Shown: positions 7,493-16,380, counted from the stretch's first letter. The stretch: DNA of 64,000 nucleotides from Alkalilimnicola ehrlichii (GCF_003399765.1 NZ_NFZV01000006.1:1-64000), one strand, 5' to 3'. The notes: generated by a model not told the origin, from the letters alone. Numbers and translations: made by a program.

Positions 7493-8509
7493 TCAACTCC
7501 CGTTGGGCCCCGGGAGCGAGTCAGTCCGCCGCTCCGGCGCCGAAGCGCGTCGGTATTCCCGCGGGGTCAGGCCGGTAACGCGCCGAAACAGTTTCCGGAA
7601 GGCGCTGACATCCTGGTAGCCCACCATGGGCGCAATCTGCTCCACGGAGCGGCTGGTGGTCTCCAGCAGCCGCTTGGCGGCGTCGACACGCAGCCGCTGT
7701 AAATAGCCGCCCGGCGTTTGCCCACAGGCTGCTGTGAAGCGGCGAATCAGGGTCCGCACGCTGCTGCCCAGGGTGGCCGCTAGGGCGTCCAGGGTCTGGG
7801 GCTCGCCGAGCCTGGCCTGCATCCATTGCTGTGCCCGGGATACCAGCGGGTCCCCGTGGCCGTGGTACTGCTGGAGCATGGCATAGGGCGCCTGTGAGGC
7901 GCGGTTTAGGTCCAGCAGCATGAGTTTTGCTGCCAACGTGGTGCGCTCGCGCCCGATCTCGGGCTCCACCAGTTGTAGCATCAGGTTGTCCCGGGCGCTG
8001 TATGGGCCGGCGCAGTAGATGTTGGCGTCCTGGGTCACCAGTGCATCCGCTTGCAGCCGGACTTTCGGGTAGCGCTCGCGGAACTGGGCCCGGAGCCACC
8101 AGGTGGTGGTGGCGCGGCGCCGGTTCAGCAGGCCGCATTCGGCAAGCAGAAACGTCCCCGTGCAGGCCGCCGCAATGCGCGCGCCGCCGGCCCAGTACTC
8201 CGGCAACCGGGCAAGCTCGGCGCGCAGTGCCTCGACGGCGGCGATGAAGGGGCCCATGCGCCCGTAATCCATGGCCGAGACCACGATCACGTCCGCATCC
8301 TGGGCCAGGCTCCAGTCGCCGTCTACAGCCAGCCGCAGGCCGGCCGGGGTGGCCAGGTCGCGCCCGTCCGGCGACAGGATTTTCCACTGGAAAAGCCTCT
8401 CATCCCCCTCCCGCTGCGAAAGCGTGTTCAACAGGTGCAGGAAGTCGGCCGAGGCACTGAGCCCGGTAATCTGGCAGTTGGCGTATCCCAGCAAGGCGAA
8501 TGTGGTCAT
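7493..8509 (-). CDS. GlxA-family AraC-type transcriptional regulator
   Basis: 338 residues. The N-terminal domain (about 1-190) is a DJ-1/PfpI-like class I amidotransferase fold with the nucleophile-elbow motif AACTGTFLLAECG, as in the GlxA family of regulators. The C-terminal domain (about 215-325) carries two AraC-type helix-turn-helix units, ending in SAFRKLFRRVTGLTPREYRR. Such proteins bind DNA as dimers and activate neighbouring genes in response to a small ligand. The divergent hydrolase at 8616, about 107 bases away, is the likely target. A fragment of this gene's end lies at 2762-2858. Confidence 0.88.
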   Translation of the reverse strand: MTTFALLGYANCQITGLSASADFLHLLNTLSQREGDERLFQWKILSPDGRDLATPAGLRLAVDGDWSLAQDADVIVVSAMDYGRMGPFIAAVEALRAELARLPEYWAGGARIAAACTGTFLLAECGLLNRRRATTTWWLRAQFRERYPKVRLQADALVTQDANIYCAGPYSARDNLMLQLVEPEIGRERTTLAAKLMLLDLNRASQAPYAMLQQYHGHGDPLVSRAQQWMQARLGEPQTLDALAATLGSSVRTLIRRFTAACGQTPGGYLQRLRVDAAKRLLETTSRSVEQIAPMVGYQDVSAFRKLFRRVTGLTPREYRRASAPERRTDSLPGPNGS

Positions 8510-8615
8510 ATGGCAATTTTAACCATAAAGATGTCAGTTTCGCCTCTCCTGCGTCACCCGGTCTGCCGGTACGTTCACAGATACGACACCGGCTTCCCAC
8601 AGGAGAACGACCGCC

Positions 8616-9506
8616 ATGAACGAGAACCAACGCCATCCAACCCGACCGCTGGCCCTGCGGCTTGTCGGTCTCGGGCTGCGGACTATGCACCGTGTGGCGC
8701 CGGAGCAGGCGGCACGCGTGGCGACAGCGCTCATGCTCACTCCGCGCAGGCGCCCGCAGCGGCCACCCGTGCCGGACACCAAGACGGTGGCAACGGATAG
8801 AGGAACGGCGGTGGTACGGCGCATCGGCGACGGGCCGCCGGTGCTACTGGTACACGGCTGGGGAGGCCATGCGGGGCAGTTCGAGGACTGGCCGGCCCAC
8901 CTGAACGAGATCGGCCTGGGTGCTCTGCTGCTGGAGCTGCCGGCCCACGGAGGCGCTCCCGGCAAGCGGACCAACGTCGCGGCGGCGGCCTCCGCCATCA
9001 GCGCCGTGGCCGCTTCCGAGGCTCCGCTGGCGGGCGTGGTAGCGCATTCGTTCGGCGGGCTCGCCACGCTATACGCGATGAGTCTTGGCCTGTCGGTGCC
9101 TTCCGCGGTGTTCATCGGCACCGCCACGGTGCCGCAGCAACTGACCAGGCTCTTCGGTAGTCTGCTCGATCTGCCCCTGGAAATGATCCAGCGCATAAAG
9201 GCACGAACGGAGGCCATTGCCGGCGTGCCCATGGAGCGCGTGGACCCCGTCGGCTACGCGCAGCGTCTGGAGACGCCGGCGCTGCTCATCCACGACACAG
9301 CGGACTCGCGGGTCTCCATCGACGAGAGCCGGCGCTTGGCGGCGATCTGGCCTGAAGCCCGCACCCATTGGACCACCGGGCTGGGTCATACTCGGATTCT
9401 GGCGGACTCGGCAGTCATCGGGGAAGCGGTGGACTTTCTGGCCTACCACACGCGCGCGACGGGCGCGGGGGCGGTGCCGCCGCGCTTCGCCGGGGCCGGC
9501 CGCTAA
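8616..9506 (+). CDS. Alpha/beta-hydrolase
   Basis: 296 residues with the alpha/beta-hydrolase fold: oxyanion-hole motif LVHGWGGH (about 77-84), nucleophile elbow VAHSFGG with the serine of GxSxG-like AHSFG (about 142-148), an acid in the HDTADSRVS region (about 228) and the late histidine in GLGHTRIL (about 252). There is no signal peptide, so it is cytosolic. AGGAG precedes the ATG at a normal distance. It is divergent from the GlxA-type regulator at 7493-8509, which probably controls it. The substrate is unknown, perhaps an ester or lipid-like molecule. Confidence 0.85.
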   Translation: MNENQRHPTRPLALRLVGLGLRTMHRVAPEQAARVATALMLTPRRRPQRPPVPDTKTVATDRGTAVVRRIGDGPPVLLVHGWGGHAGQFEDWPAHLNEIGLGALLLELPAHGGAPGKRTNVAAAASAISAVAASEAPLAGVVAHSFGGLATLYAMSLGLSVPSAVFIGTATVPQQLTRLFGSLLDLPLEMIQRIKARTEAIAGVPMERVDPVGYAQRLETPALLIHDTADSRVSIDESRRLAAIWPEARTHWTTGLGHTRILADSAVIGEAVDFLAYHTRATGAGAVPPRFAGAGR

Positions 9507-9652
9507 CGAATAGCCACGGGTGTGAGGCGGGCGGTGGCGGCCCGCCCCACATCCTCGGCGTCCGGGGGCAGCCGAGCAAGCCATATCGACGGCACTCAGA
9601 CAACGCAGCAGCGGCTGGGCCGGAGAACTCAAGAGTACCGAAATAGATCCAG

Positions 9653-10615
9653 TCACATCACCAGCACGGCTCGAAAACGAACGGCCCCCTCCAAAAGCCT
9701 CTCGCGCACCGCGGCGGCCTCAGCCAAATCGTAGGATTCGGTAACCGCCGTCACCTTACCGCGCGCCGCGAAGTCCAGCACTTGGTAGAGATACTCGCGG
9801 CCGTTGTGCTGGCTGCCGACGATACGTGCACGCTTCATGATCAACTGACCGGCAGAAACCTCGAGCGGGGCCGAACCCAACCCCATGATCACCATCCGTC
9901 CCTCCGGGCGAAGCCCTTGCATGGCGTCGCTTTGCGCGCTCATCGAGCGGCTCGTGCCGAGCACCACGTCGGCGCCGCCGACGGCGGCGAGTGCTCTTCC
10001 GTCACGCACAATCTCGTCGGCACCCAGGTCGCTGATCGGCGTTTCTTTGTCTGTGGATTGCGTTACTGCGATGGTTCGAAAGCCGCTCGCCTTAGCATAC
10101 TGCACGGCCAAATGCCCAAGCCCACCGATACCGACAACCGCGACGGTCTCGCCCGGCCGAGGGTCGGCCGCGCGCAGGCCCGCGTAGGCTGTGTAGCCGG
10201 CACAGAATAGCGGTGCTGCCTGCTCATACGTGAGCCCCTCGGGGAGCAGCACCGTCGCATCGGCGTATGCGAGCATGTATTCGGCGTGGCTCCCCGGCAG
10301 ATGCATGCTGGTACCAACGATATGGCTGCAGAACAAAGGCTTGTCGCGCTGACACCACTCACAACGCCCGCAGGCCGATTGCCACAACAGCACTCCCACC
10401 CGGTCGCCGACACAGCGGCTGCGCACGCCTGGGCCAACCGCTACGATCTCCCCCGCCGGCTCGTGCCCCGGCGTGCCGCGACTTTGGTGCAGGTCGTTGT
10501 AGCAGACACCGCTCGCGTGCACGCGAATCAGCACTTGATTCTCAGCGGGTTCGGGCACGGGCACGTCTTGCAACTGCCACGCTTGTTCTCCAGAAGAGGC
10601 GATAACGGCTTTCAT
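9653..10615 (-). CDS. Zinc-dependent alcohol dehydrogenase family protein
   Basis: This is a medium-chain dehydrogenase/reductase of about 320 residues. It shows the first zinc ligand region (GVCYNDLH), the GHEPAGEIVAVG motif, the structural-zinc cysteines (SACGRCEWCQRDKPLFC) and the nucleotide-binding glycine motif VVGIGGLGHLAVQ. It oxidises an alcohol or reduces an aldehyde with NAD(P). The start with GAGG upstream was preferred over an ATG 15 codons earlier. One oddity is that only about four residues separate DLHQS from GHEP, where family members usually have around ten more. This in-frame shortening lies close to the catalytic zinc. It shares a strand with the reductase gene upstream (10672), 57 bases away, and is probably co-transcribed. 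Confidence 0.88.
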   Translation of the reverse strand: MKAVIASSGEQAWQLQDVPVPEPAENQVLIRVHASGVCYNDLHQSRGTPGHEPAGEIVAVGPGVRSRCVGDRVGVLLWQSACGRCEWCQRDKPLFCSHIVGTSMHLPGSHAEYMLAYADATVLLPEGLTYEQAAPLFCAGYTAYAGLRAADPRPGETVAVVGIGGLGHLAVQYAKASGFRTIAVTQSTDKETPISDLGADEIVRDGRALAAVGGADVVLGTSRSMSAQSDAMQGLRPEGRMVIMGLGSAPLEVSAGQLIMKRARIVGSQHNGREYLYQVLDFAARGKVTAVTESYDLAEAAAVRERLLEGAVRFRAVLVM

Positions 10616-10671
10616 AGCTGGACCTCGCAGGCTGACCGCACCACTAAATGCAAACGACATCGGGAAACTCG

Positions 10672-11534
10672 TTAGCGCAGTACCTTGATCACGGCGGCAT
10701 GCTCCTCAGCTCCGTATCCGGCGTCGATCGCGCGGCGAAACAAGGCGGCAGCGAAACGGGGCAGCTCGGTGCTGATGCCCGCCTCGTCGCCGTGCTGGAC
10801 AAGCCGCTCAATGTCTTCGCCGGCCGTCTTCAGTGTGCTTTCGGGGGTGGAGTAGCTATCGGTCGCGATAACGTGCCCCATATGCCTGGCATCGTCCCCC
10901 AGCACCGGGGCCAAGCTGGCGAGTAACTCACCGAACGAGGCCACGTCCAACCCTTCGGCTTCGCAAATCAACGCTCCGTGGCACAGCCCGATCCAGCGAC
11001 CGGCAAGGTATGACAACACTGCCCCGAACAGGGCCGCCGATAAACCAACTTCGTCACCCAGATACGTCGATTTGCCCGCTAGGGTCGTCAGTTGCGAAGC
11101 CTGTTCGCGAAAGCTCGCCTCCTCCCCCGAATACAGAATTGCCGTTTCGGCCCCCCGATCTGGCTGGGCCACGCTAGGATAGCGCCATCCAAATAAGCTG
11201 CGCCCTGTTGCCGGACCCAGGCGCTGAGATCGCGTGCCTCTTTGGGTGTCCCGGTGCTCAGCTGGACCAGCGTTCGGCCATCGAGCGCACGCCGGACGGC
11301 GTCGCTACTTAGAATCTCGCGCGTCGCTGCGTAGTGCGATACGCAGACAATCGTCAGGGGGCTGGCGGCGATGGCTGCCGCGGCCGTTACCGCTTGCTCC
11401 GCTCCGTTCTGAACCAGTGCGGCCGCTTTGTCCGGAGTGCGGTTCCAAACCGTAACGCGCAGCCCACTGCGAACTAATGCACCGGCTAATGCCGAGCCCA
11501 TTTCGCCCAAACCGATAACGGTGACTTCGCTCAT
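10672..11534 (-). CDS. NAD(P)-binding reductase of the beta-hydroxyacid dehydrogenase / imine reductase type (frameshifted)
   Basis: The N-terminal half is a Rossmann domain beginning VTVIGLGEMGSALAGAL, with the later STGTPKEARDLSAW stretch. The C-terminal half is an all-helical domain (SYLAGRWIGLCHGALICEAE). The frame breaks at a six-C run on the plus strand (11151-11156). Adding one base gives a continuous 287-residue protein, the usual length. Homologues reduce imines or oxidise beta-hydroxyacids using NAD(P)H. It lies divergent to the HxlR regulator at 11650, which shares the intergenic operator, and probably forms an operon with the alcohol dehydrogenase downstream. Confidence 0.82.
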
Positions 11535-11602
11535 ATTCCTCAGTACCCTTAGATGGCGAACAATACTCCGCGATAGTCAACTTAAATTTATTCGTTTTCA
11601 AT

Positions 11603-11622
11603 TACTTACAAAAATGTAAGTA
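11603..11622. promoter_or_regulatory. Palindromic operator between reductase and HxlR gene
   Basis: A perfect 8-bp inverted repeat, TACTTACA-AAAA-TGTAAGTA, lies between the divergent reductase (start 11534) and HxlR (start 11650) genes. HxlR regulators bind such short AT-rich palindromes as dimers, commonly in their own divergent promoter region. Assignment as the HxlR site is by position and form. Confidence 0.65.
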
Positions 11623-11649
11623 GAATTTCGGGCCTACACGAGGAAAGAG

Positions 11650-11997
11650 ATGAGCACTAAACAGCCAGCGTCCGAGTGCGGTCTGGGTGCGGCGCTACAG
11701 GTAATCAGCGGCAAGTGGAAGCCTACAATTATCTGGGAGCTCCACTATCGGCCGGCGCGCTTTGGCGAGCTGAAGCGCCGCATTCACGGGATCAGCGAAA
11801 AGATTCTGTTCGAGCAGCTCCGCCAGCTGGAAGACGATGGCGTTGTCCACCGAGAAGTGTTCGACGAGCTCCCGGCCAGAGTCGAGTACTCGCTGACCCC
11901 AGATGGCAGTGCGCTGAACGAGGCCGTGCACACGCTGGCCGAATGGGGTAAGCGGCACTCGGCAAAGATTGCGCAGACAAGCGATGCGGCCGGGTAG
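11650..11997 (+). CDS. HxlR-family transcriptional regulator
   Basis: 115 residues comprising a single winged-helix domain. Family hallmarks are SGKWKPTIIWELHYRPARFG near the start, the recognition region EKILFEQLRQLEDDG and the wing VEYSLTPDGSAL. A cysteine near the N-terminus (SECGLG) fits the redox- or aldehyde-sensing members of the family. GAGGAAAGAG lies before the ATG. It is divergent from two oxidoreductase genes, and a perfect palindrome lies between them, so it probably controls both those genes and itself. Confidence 0.9.
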   Translation: MSTKQPASECGLGAALQVISGKWKPTIIWELHYRPARFGELKRRIHGISEKILFEQLRQLEDDGVVHREVFDELPARVEYSLTPDGSALNEAVHTLAEWGKRHSAKIAQTSDAAG

Positions 11998-12085
11998 GCC
12001 ATACGTATAGGCACCGGCGCCGATAGGCAGCCGTCGTTGCGTGTCGGGTTAACTTAGGCATTTGGCACACACATGGAGGGTGTCG

Positions 12086-12699
12086 ATGGAAACGGAAAGG
12101 ATTCTCTGGCGCCGTCTCGATGCTCCTGGCCACGACGCTGTCGTCTGGTGCGACAGGCGCCCGGCTGGCGCTTGGAAGGCACGGCCGCATTCCGCCATGA
12201 GGACGGCACGGCGGCATGTGTCTCCTATGCCGTCGAATGCGACGAGGAGTGGCGCACCCGCATTGGCGAGGTTAGGGGCTGGGTCGGCGCCTATGGCCTG
12301 AATTTACATCTCTGCCGAGTTTCCAACGGACCGTGGATACTTAATGACCAAGTAGTAGACGGGTTGGATGGGTGCGTTGATTTGGATCTGGGTTTCACGC
12401 CAGCGACAAACCTATTCCAGCTAAGACGGATGGCACTACAAGTCGGACAGGCCGCAGAAATTTCTGTTGCTTGGCTCGATGTGCCGGATGGGGGCCTCGA
12501 AGTGCTCCGTCAACGCTACGAGCGACGCAGTGCCGAAGAATACGACTACCAGGCGCCACAGTTCGAATACGCCGCTCATCTTCGAGTCAGTCCGGCGGGC
12601 TTTGTCGTGAAGTATCCGGGGCTGTGGGAAGCGGAGTCGACCGGCACCCAACGCTTCGGCGACGGATCAGAGCATAACGGGAACGGGAAAACCTACTGA
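12086..12699 (+). CDS. Putative glycolipid-binding domain protein (frameshifted)
   Basis: The product opens METERILWRRLDAPGHDAVV and continues with AVECDEEWRTR, GCVDLDLGFTPATN and the closing GFVVKYPGLW. This pattern matches the putative glycolipid-binding family (PF06475). The frame breaks at CCC (12160-12162). One more C restores CDRRPGWRLEGTA and yields about 204 residues, the normal family size. GGAGG precedes the chosen ATG. Cellular role is not established for the family. The next gene is a glutathione S-transferase. Confidence 0.75.
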
Positions 12700-12761
12700 C
12701 AGAACCTGACAGGAGCCCGAACTATACTCGCCGCTTATCACTCAACGGCAAGGAGACACAG

Positions 12762-13394
12762 ATGGAGCGGGAACTCGTCTTTTACACCAACCCCTGGTCA
12801 CGCGGTGCCATTGTTCACTGGATGCTGGAAGAGCTCGGCGTGCCGTACCGAATGGAAACTCTTGAGTACGGCACCACCATGAAGGCGCCGGAGTACCTGG
12901 CGATCAATCCGATGGGCAAGGTTCCGGCTATCCGCCATGGCGACGTGGTAGTCACCGAAGCGGCCGCCATTTGCGCCTACCTGGCCGATGCTTTCCCCGC
13001 AGCCGGGCTGGCGCCGGAGCTGCAAGCCCGCGGCGAGTACTACCGGTGGTTATTCTTCGGTGCCGGGCCGCTGGAGGCTGCACTTTCCCTGAAGCCTTGC
13101 GGCTTCACGCCGACGCCCGAACAACAGATGCAGCTCGGTTACGGCTCTTACGAGGCAGTGGTGAACACCCTTGCGCAGGCTGTTAAGGGACGCCGCTATA
13201 TCGCGGGCGACAAGTTTACCGCCGCCGATGTCTACCTCGGCTCGCACATTGGCTGGGGGATGCAGTTCGATAGTCTGGAGAAGCGACCAGAGTTCGAAGC
13301 CTATTGGGCGGGGCTGAAAGATCGCCCTGCGCATAAACGGGTAGCGGAGCTCTCCGAGCAGGCGGCTGCTCAACAGACCGCGACGCAGGAGTAA
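12762..13394 (+). CDS. Glutathione S-transferase family protein
   Basis: 210 residues. The N-terminal thioredoxin-fold domain includes [19 protein letters not shown], the cis-proline NPMGKVPAI and the glutathione-binding [14 protein letters not shown]. The C-terminal helical domain carries the [12 protein letters not shown] motif typical of the family. It would conjugate or otherwise use glutathione for detoxification or for isomerase and reductase reactions in the cytosol; the substrate is unknown. An AAGGAG site precedes the ATG. It stands alone between small accessory genes. Confidence 0.9.
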   Translation: MERELVFYTNPWSRGAIVHWMLEELGVPYRMETLEYGTTMKAPEYLAINPMGKVPAIRHGDVVVTEAAAICAYLADAFPAAGLAPELQARGEYYRWLFFGAGPLEAALSLKPCGFTPTPEQQMQLGYGSYEAVVNTLAQAVKGRRYIAGDKFTAADVYLGSHIGWGMQFDSLEKRPEFEAYWAGLKDRPAHKRVAELSEQAAAQQTATQE

Positions 13395-13524
13395 CCCCGC
13401 TACGCTCATCCGGGGGTGCTCGGCCACTAGAGCATCTCCCGGAAGGGTGCGCAAAAACTGGCGCTATTCCCCGCCGCTCATGTCGGGCGTTGAGCATCTA
13501 TATCGGTCCAGGAGGAGCATCGTC

Positions 13525-13929
13525 GTGAAAAAAACTTACACCGGTAGCTGCCATTGCGGTGCTGTGCGTTACGAGGCCGATATCGATCTGAACGCGGGTA
13601 CGGGCAAATGCAATTGCTCGATCTGCACCAAAACACGTAACTGGAATGCGCTCATTAAGCCGGGAGATTTCCGCTTGCTGTCCGGAGAGGCTGATCTCAG
13701 CGACTACCAGTTCGGTACGCTGAGCGGGCACCACCTATTCTGCAAGCATTGCGGAGTCCGCCCCTTTGGTCGGGGGCATGTCGAACAGATCGGAGGGGAT
13801 TACGTCTCTATCCAGCTGTGCACATTGGATGACGTTGACCCGGTTGAACTGGTGCGGGCACCGATTACATATGCCAATGGTCGCGACGATTGTTGGTGGA
13901 CGGAGCCCGCTGAGACACGGCACCTATGA
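13525..13929 (+). CDS. GFA-family (glutathione-dependent formaldehyde-activating-like) protein
   Basis: 134 residues from a GTG that follows a strong AGGAGGAGC site; upstream in-frame starts lack one. It has the zinc-binding cysteine pattern of the family: [12 protein letters not shown], then KCNCSIC, then [11 protein letters not shown]. The tail DDCWW sits where family members end. The fold is the Gfa/CENP-V type. Despite the name, most members have no proven role in formaldehyde metabolism, so I assign only the family. Confidence 0.88.
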   Translation: MKKTYTGSCHCGAVRYEADIDLNAGTGKCNCSICTKTRNWNALIKPGDFRLLSGEADLSDYQFGTLSGHHLFCKHCGVRPFGRGHVEQIGGDYVSIQLCTLDDVDPVELVRAPITYANGRDDCWWTEPAETRHL

Positions 13930-13954
13930 CTAATAGGTTAACGGATAATCAAGT

Positions 13955-14167
13955 ATGAGATGGAATTATCGCATCGTTCGAAAGCAAGGCGTTCTCGCTG
14001 TCTTTGAGGTTTATTACGACGAGGATGGGAAACCGGAGACGTGCACGGCAGACCCCGTCGCTCCGCAGGGCGAAACGTTGGATGAACTTCGTGGCGATCT
14101 GGAGCACTACGTGGCCGCCCTCGCCTCGCCGATCCTGGATATCGAGCAGTTCCGCAACCAGTGGTGA
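13955..14167 (+). CDS. Small conserved hypothetical protein
   Basis: 70 residues: MRWNYRIVRK, VFEVYYDEDGKPETCTADPV, GETLDELRGDLEHYVAAL and a C-terminal ILDIEQF. The pattern of an N-terminal beta hairpin with a tyrosine-rich strand, then an amphipathic helix with LxELxxDLE, recalls small HicB-like antitoxin-type folds and a family of short proteobacterial proteins found next to unrelated genes. No toxin partner lies next to it. Function unknown. Confidence 0.6.
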   Translation: MRWNYRIVRKQGVLAVFEVYYDEDGKPETCTADPVAPQGETLDELRGDLEHYVAALASPILDIEQFRNQW

Positions 14168-14286
14168 ACATCGGCCTGCGTCATTTACCGCGCCCATGCG
14201 TCAAATGCCCCATCAGGAGGCCTCAAATTACGACGAGGACAGCCATCGGGTCGGCCCCCTCCTATGAGCCAGCTCCGGACCGGGCC

Positions 14287-14493
14287 ATCGAGCCGCAAAC
14301 CGCCTCAACGTCGGTTGAGTCGGAAGCCTTGTCAAAGGCGTTAAAGAGGCAAGGCTGAAAATTTGTAGGCCCTACGACCGTTTATGCATTCATGCAGGCG
14401 ATGGGGCTGATAAACGACCACGCTGTGGGCTGTGTGGTCCGCGATGAGGTCGAACGTGCCCGTTTGAACTTCAAACGGCCCACCGCAGCGTAA
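14287..14493 (+). pseudogene. tag: 3-methyladenine DNA glycosylase I (tag) 3' remnant
   Basis: The frame reads SEALSKALKRQG, then TGA, then KFVGPTTVYAFMQAMGLIND and HAVGC. This is the conserved end of DNA-3-methyladenine glycosylase I, where family members have GWKFVGPT or GFKFVGPT. The TGA replaces that aromatic residue, most likely a former TGG. The N-terminal two thirds of the gene are missing. The frame continues to TAA at 14491. It is a truncated, nonfunctional copy in an accessory region. Confidence 0.75.
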
Positions 14494-14562
14494 CTGCCGG
14501 CGTTTCGTGGCCTACCCGCTCCGCCGGACAAAATTAACACCTAACCCTACGGAGCGGATCGC

Positions 14563-15420
14563 ATGACACGTAGTCGTAAAGGCCTGGTTCATATCGATGA
14601 TGTCGCGCTGGAGTATAGTATCGACGGCTCCGGCATCCCGCTACTCGTGGTTGGCTCCTCGGTTTACTATCCTCGAACCTTCTCGGCAAACCTCCGACAA
14701 TCGTGCACGCTTGTTTGTGCCGACCTGCCGCATTTCGTGAACCTAAGCCCCGAGTTCTCGCTGCAAGCGATAAACTTTGAGTTCTATTCGAGGTGTATCG
14801 AAGCCGTTCGCGTCGATGCCGGCCTTGGCAAGGTAGTTATCGTCGGGCATTCGCATCACGGGAATGTAGCGTTGGAATACGCGCGGCGAAATCCTACCCA
14901 GGTTTCGCATGTGGTAATGATTGGCTCGCCCCCGGTGGATGTCTCGCGAACTATCGCCGGCGCTGAACAGTATTGGGCTTCCTCCGCCTCGGAGGAGCGC
15001 AAGGCGATTCTTAAAGATCGACGGCAGGCCGTCGATAAAGACCGTCTCGCACGCCTATCGCCCTCTGAGGCCTATATCGCCCAATACGTTACCGATGCCC
15101 CTCTGTATTGGAACGATCCGACTTACGATGCGGCTTGGGTATGGGAGGGCATGCAGTTCCGCATGGAGGCGATCCATGCTTTTCGCGACCTTTATAAGTC
15201 ATACGAACTCCATTGGGATAGCCAGTCGCTTAAGGCGCCGGTTCTGATTATCGCAGGCCGGAACGACTTCGCTGTCCCTCCTACCCTTTGGGAAAGCGTC
15301 CTGCCGAAACTTCGAAATACTACCTTTCACCTACTCGAAGACAGCGGGCATACACCGCAACTTGAGCAAGCGGAAGCGTTCGATAATCTTTTACTGAGTT
15401 GGTTGCGGAGCCAAAGGTAA
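14563..15420 (+). CDS. Alpha/beta-hydrolase
   Basis: 285 residues. The nucleophile elbow is VGHSHHGNVALEYARR (serine of GHSHHG at about 104). The acid is in IAGRNDFAVPP (about 233) and the histidine in DSGHTPQLEQ (about 263), a complete catalytic triad. The N-terminal region lacks the usual HG oxyanion motif and has VVGSSVYYPR instead. There is no signal peptide. It resembles proline-iminopeptidase or epoxide-hydrolase-like alpha/beta-fold enzymes. The substrate is unknown and the gene is not in an obvious operon. Confidence 0.85.
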   Translation: MTRSRKGLVHIDDVALEYSIDGSGIPLLVVGSSVYYPRTFSANLRQSCTLVCADLPHFVNLSPEFSLQAINFEFYSRCIEAVRVDAGLGKVVIVGHSHHGNVALEYARRNPTQVSHVVMIGSPPVDVSRTIAGAEQYWASSASEERKAILKDRRQAVDKDRLARLSPSEAYIAQYVTDAPLYWNDPTYDAAWVWEGMQFRMEAIHAFRDLYKSYELHWDSQSLKAPVLIIAGRNDFAVPPTLWESVLPKLRNTTFHLLEDSGHTPQLEQAEAFDNLLLSWLRSQR

Positions 15421-15454
15421 CCGCCACGACGCCTAACGGAGCGGCGCTCTCGCC

Positions 15455-15492
15455 GGTTGACTGGGACAGCCGTGGTTGACTGGGACAGCCGT
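15455..15492 (+). repeat. 19-bp perfect tandem duplication
   Basis: GGTTGACTGGGACAGCCGT occurs twice, back to back with no spacer, upstream of a small membrane-protein gene. It is a simple duplication that could alter promoter spacing; no other copies were noticed in the window. Confidence 0.9.
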
Positions 15493-15547
15493 AGCGTTAA
15501 GGTACGGGTTTTACCTAAGCGGAGGCTGCGCGTTCCACGTGGACACT

Positions 15548-16024
15548 GTGACAGAAAAAGAAAAACACCCGAACGAAAAGATCACAATACCACATACAGT
15601 CGGTGCCTCTATCGTCGCCGCGACAGCCTATTTGGTATTCTTTCTATTTGGAATTCCGCTGATCGAGCTGTACTCCCCCCTACACCAAAGGCTTCTCATT
15701 CCTTGGCTTTTTGATTCGTACTCAATGCTCAGTGTTGGCTATATTGTTTATATGGCGCAAGGCTTTGCAATGGTTGGTTTATTCAGCGCCGTTTGCTTGC
15801 GCTTGACGCTCGCATGCTTTCGGCGCTGCAACCCAACGACCGTATTGGCTGCATTTCTAGGGGTTACGATTGTGCACGCCATTGCGTACAACTTGGCAGC
15901 ATACTTTCTATATGAAAACCGTGAAGTAGTCTATATCCTTCTGCTGTACTCGGGAGCTGCAATGTGGGCCACCTATTGGATGCTCTTTAACCGAGATACC
16001 CCTACACTGGAAGATAAACAGTGA
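15548..16024 (+). CDS. Hypothetical multipass membrane protein
   Basis: About 158 residues from a GTG (15548); a TTG at 15476 would add 24 residues of unlikely sequence. The product has four predicted membrane helices (around VGASIVAATAYLVFFLFGIP, YIVYMAQGFAMVGLFSAVCL, VLAAFLGVTIVHAIAYNLAA and VYILLLYSGAAMWATYWML). It resembles no family I can name. The stop overlaps the start of the next membrane-protein gene by 4 bases, so the two are translationally coupled and probably act together. Confidence 0.6.
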   Translation: MTEKEKHPNEKITIPHTVGASIVAATAYLVFFLFGIPLIELYSPLHQRLLIPWLFDSYSMLSVGYIVYMAQGFAMVGLFSAVCLRLTLACFRRCNPTTVLAAFLGVTIVHAIAYNLAAYFLYENREVVYILLLYSGAAMWATYWMLFNRDTPTLEDKQ

Positions 16025-16380
16025 AGTCACCCCAAGGAAAGTTATTTCTGCCGCTGTTCGCGCTAACAATTGCGGCCACTAATATGTTCTTTCTATACGT
16101 TGGCTTTTACCTGTTCATGCACGGGTGGGAGGCCGTTACCGAACAAGCTGCCACATTCTGTACCTCCGGCCGATACAGCAGCCGCGTATACTGCACCGAC
16201 TACTACGGAGTCTCCGCAGTATGGCATGGTGTGACCATGCTGCAGTTTGGCATCGCGGCTATGCTGGCACCGTTAGCCTTCGTCCTTTCGTCGCTACGGC
16301 CGTCCGCCTACTGGTACATCCCATTGTGGCTGTTGCTGGCCGGCGGAACCGTCACGATAGTCGGGAAGTTATTCGTGTAA
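16021..16380 (+). CDS. Small hypothetical membrane protein, coupled to the upstream gene
   Basis: 119 residues from GTG, overlapping the upstream stop (GTGA). There are three membrane helices (about 10-32, 72-93 and 97-117), with a cysteine-containing extracytoplasmic loop between the first two (TFCTSGRYSSRVYCTDYYG). The two cysteines could form a disulphide. No family is recognised. Its coupling with the preceding membrane protein suggests a two-subunit membrane complex. Confidence 0.6.
   Translation: MKSPQGKLFLPLFALTIAATNMFFLYVGFYLFMHGWEAVTEQAATFCTSGRYSSRVYCTDYYGVSAVWHGVTMLQFGIAAMLAPLAFVLSSLRPSAYWYIPLWLLLAGGTVTIVGKLFV

Noticed and set aside
7521-8387. A 288-codon open frame in another frame on the same strand as the GlxA-type regulator.
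   Set aside because: It is arginine/proline/glycine-rich and fully inside the well-supported regulator gene. It is a composition shadow.
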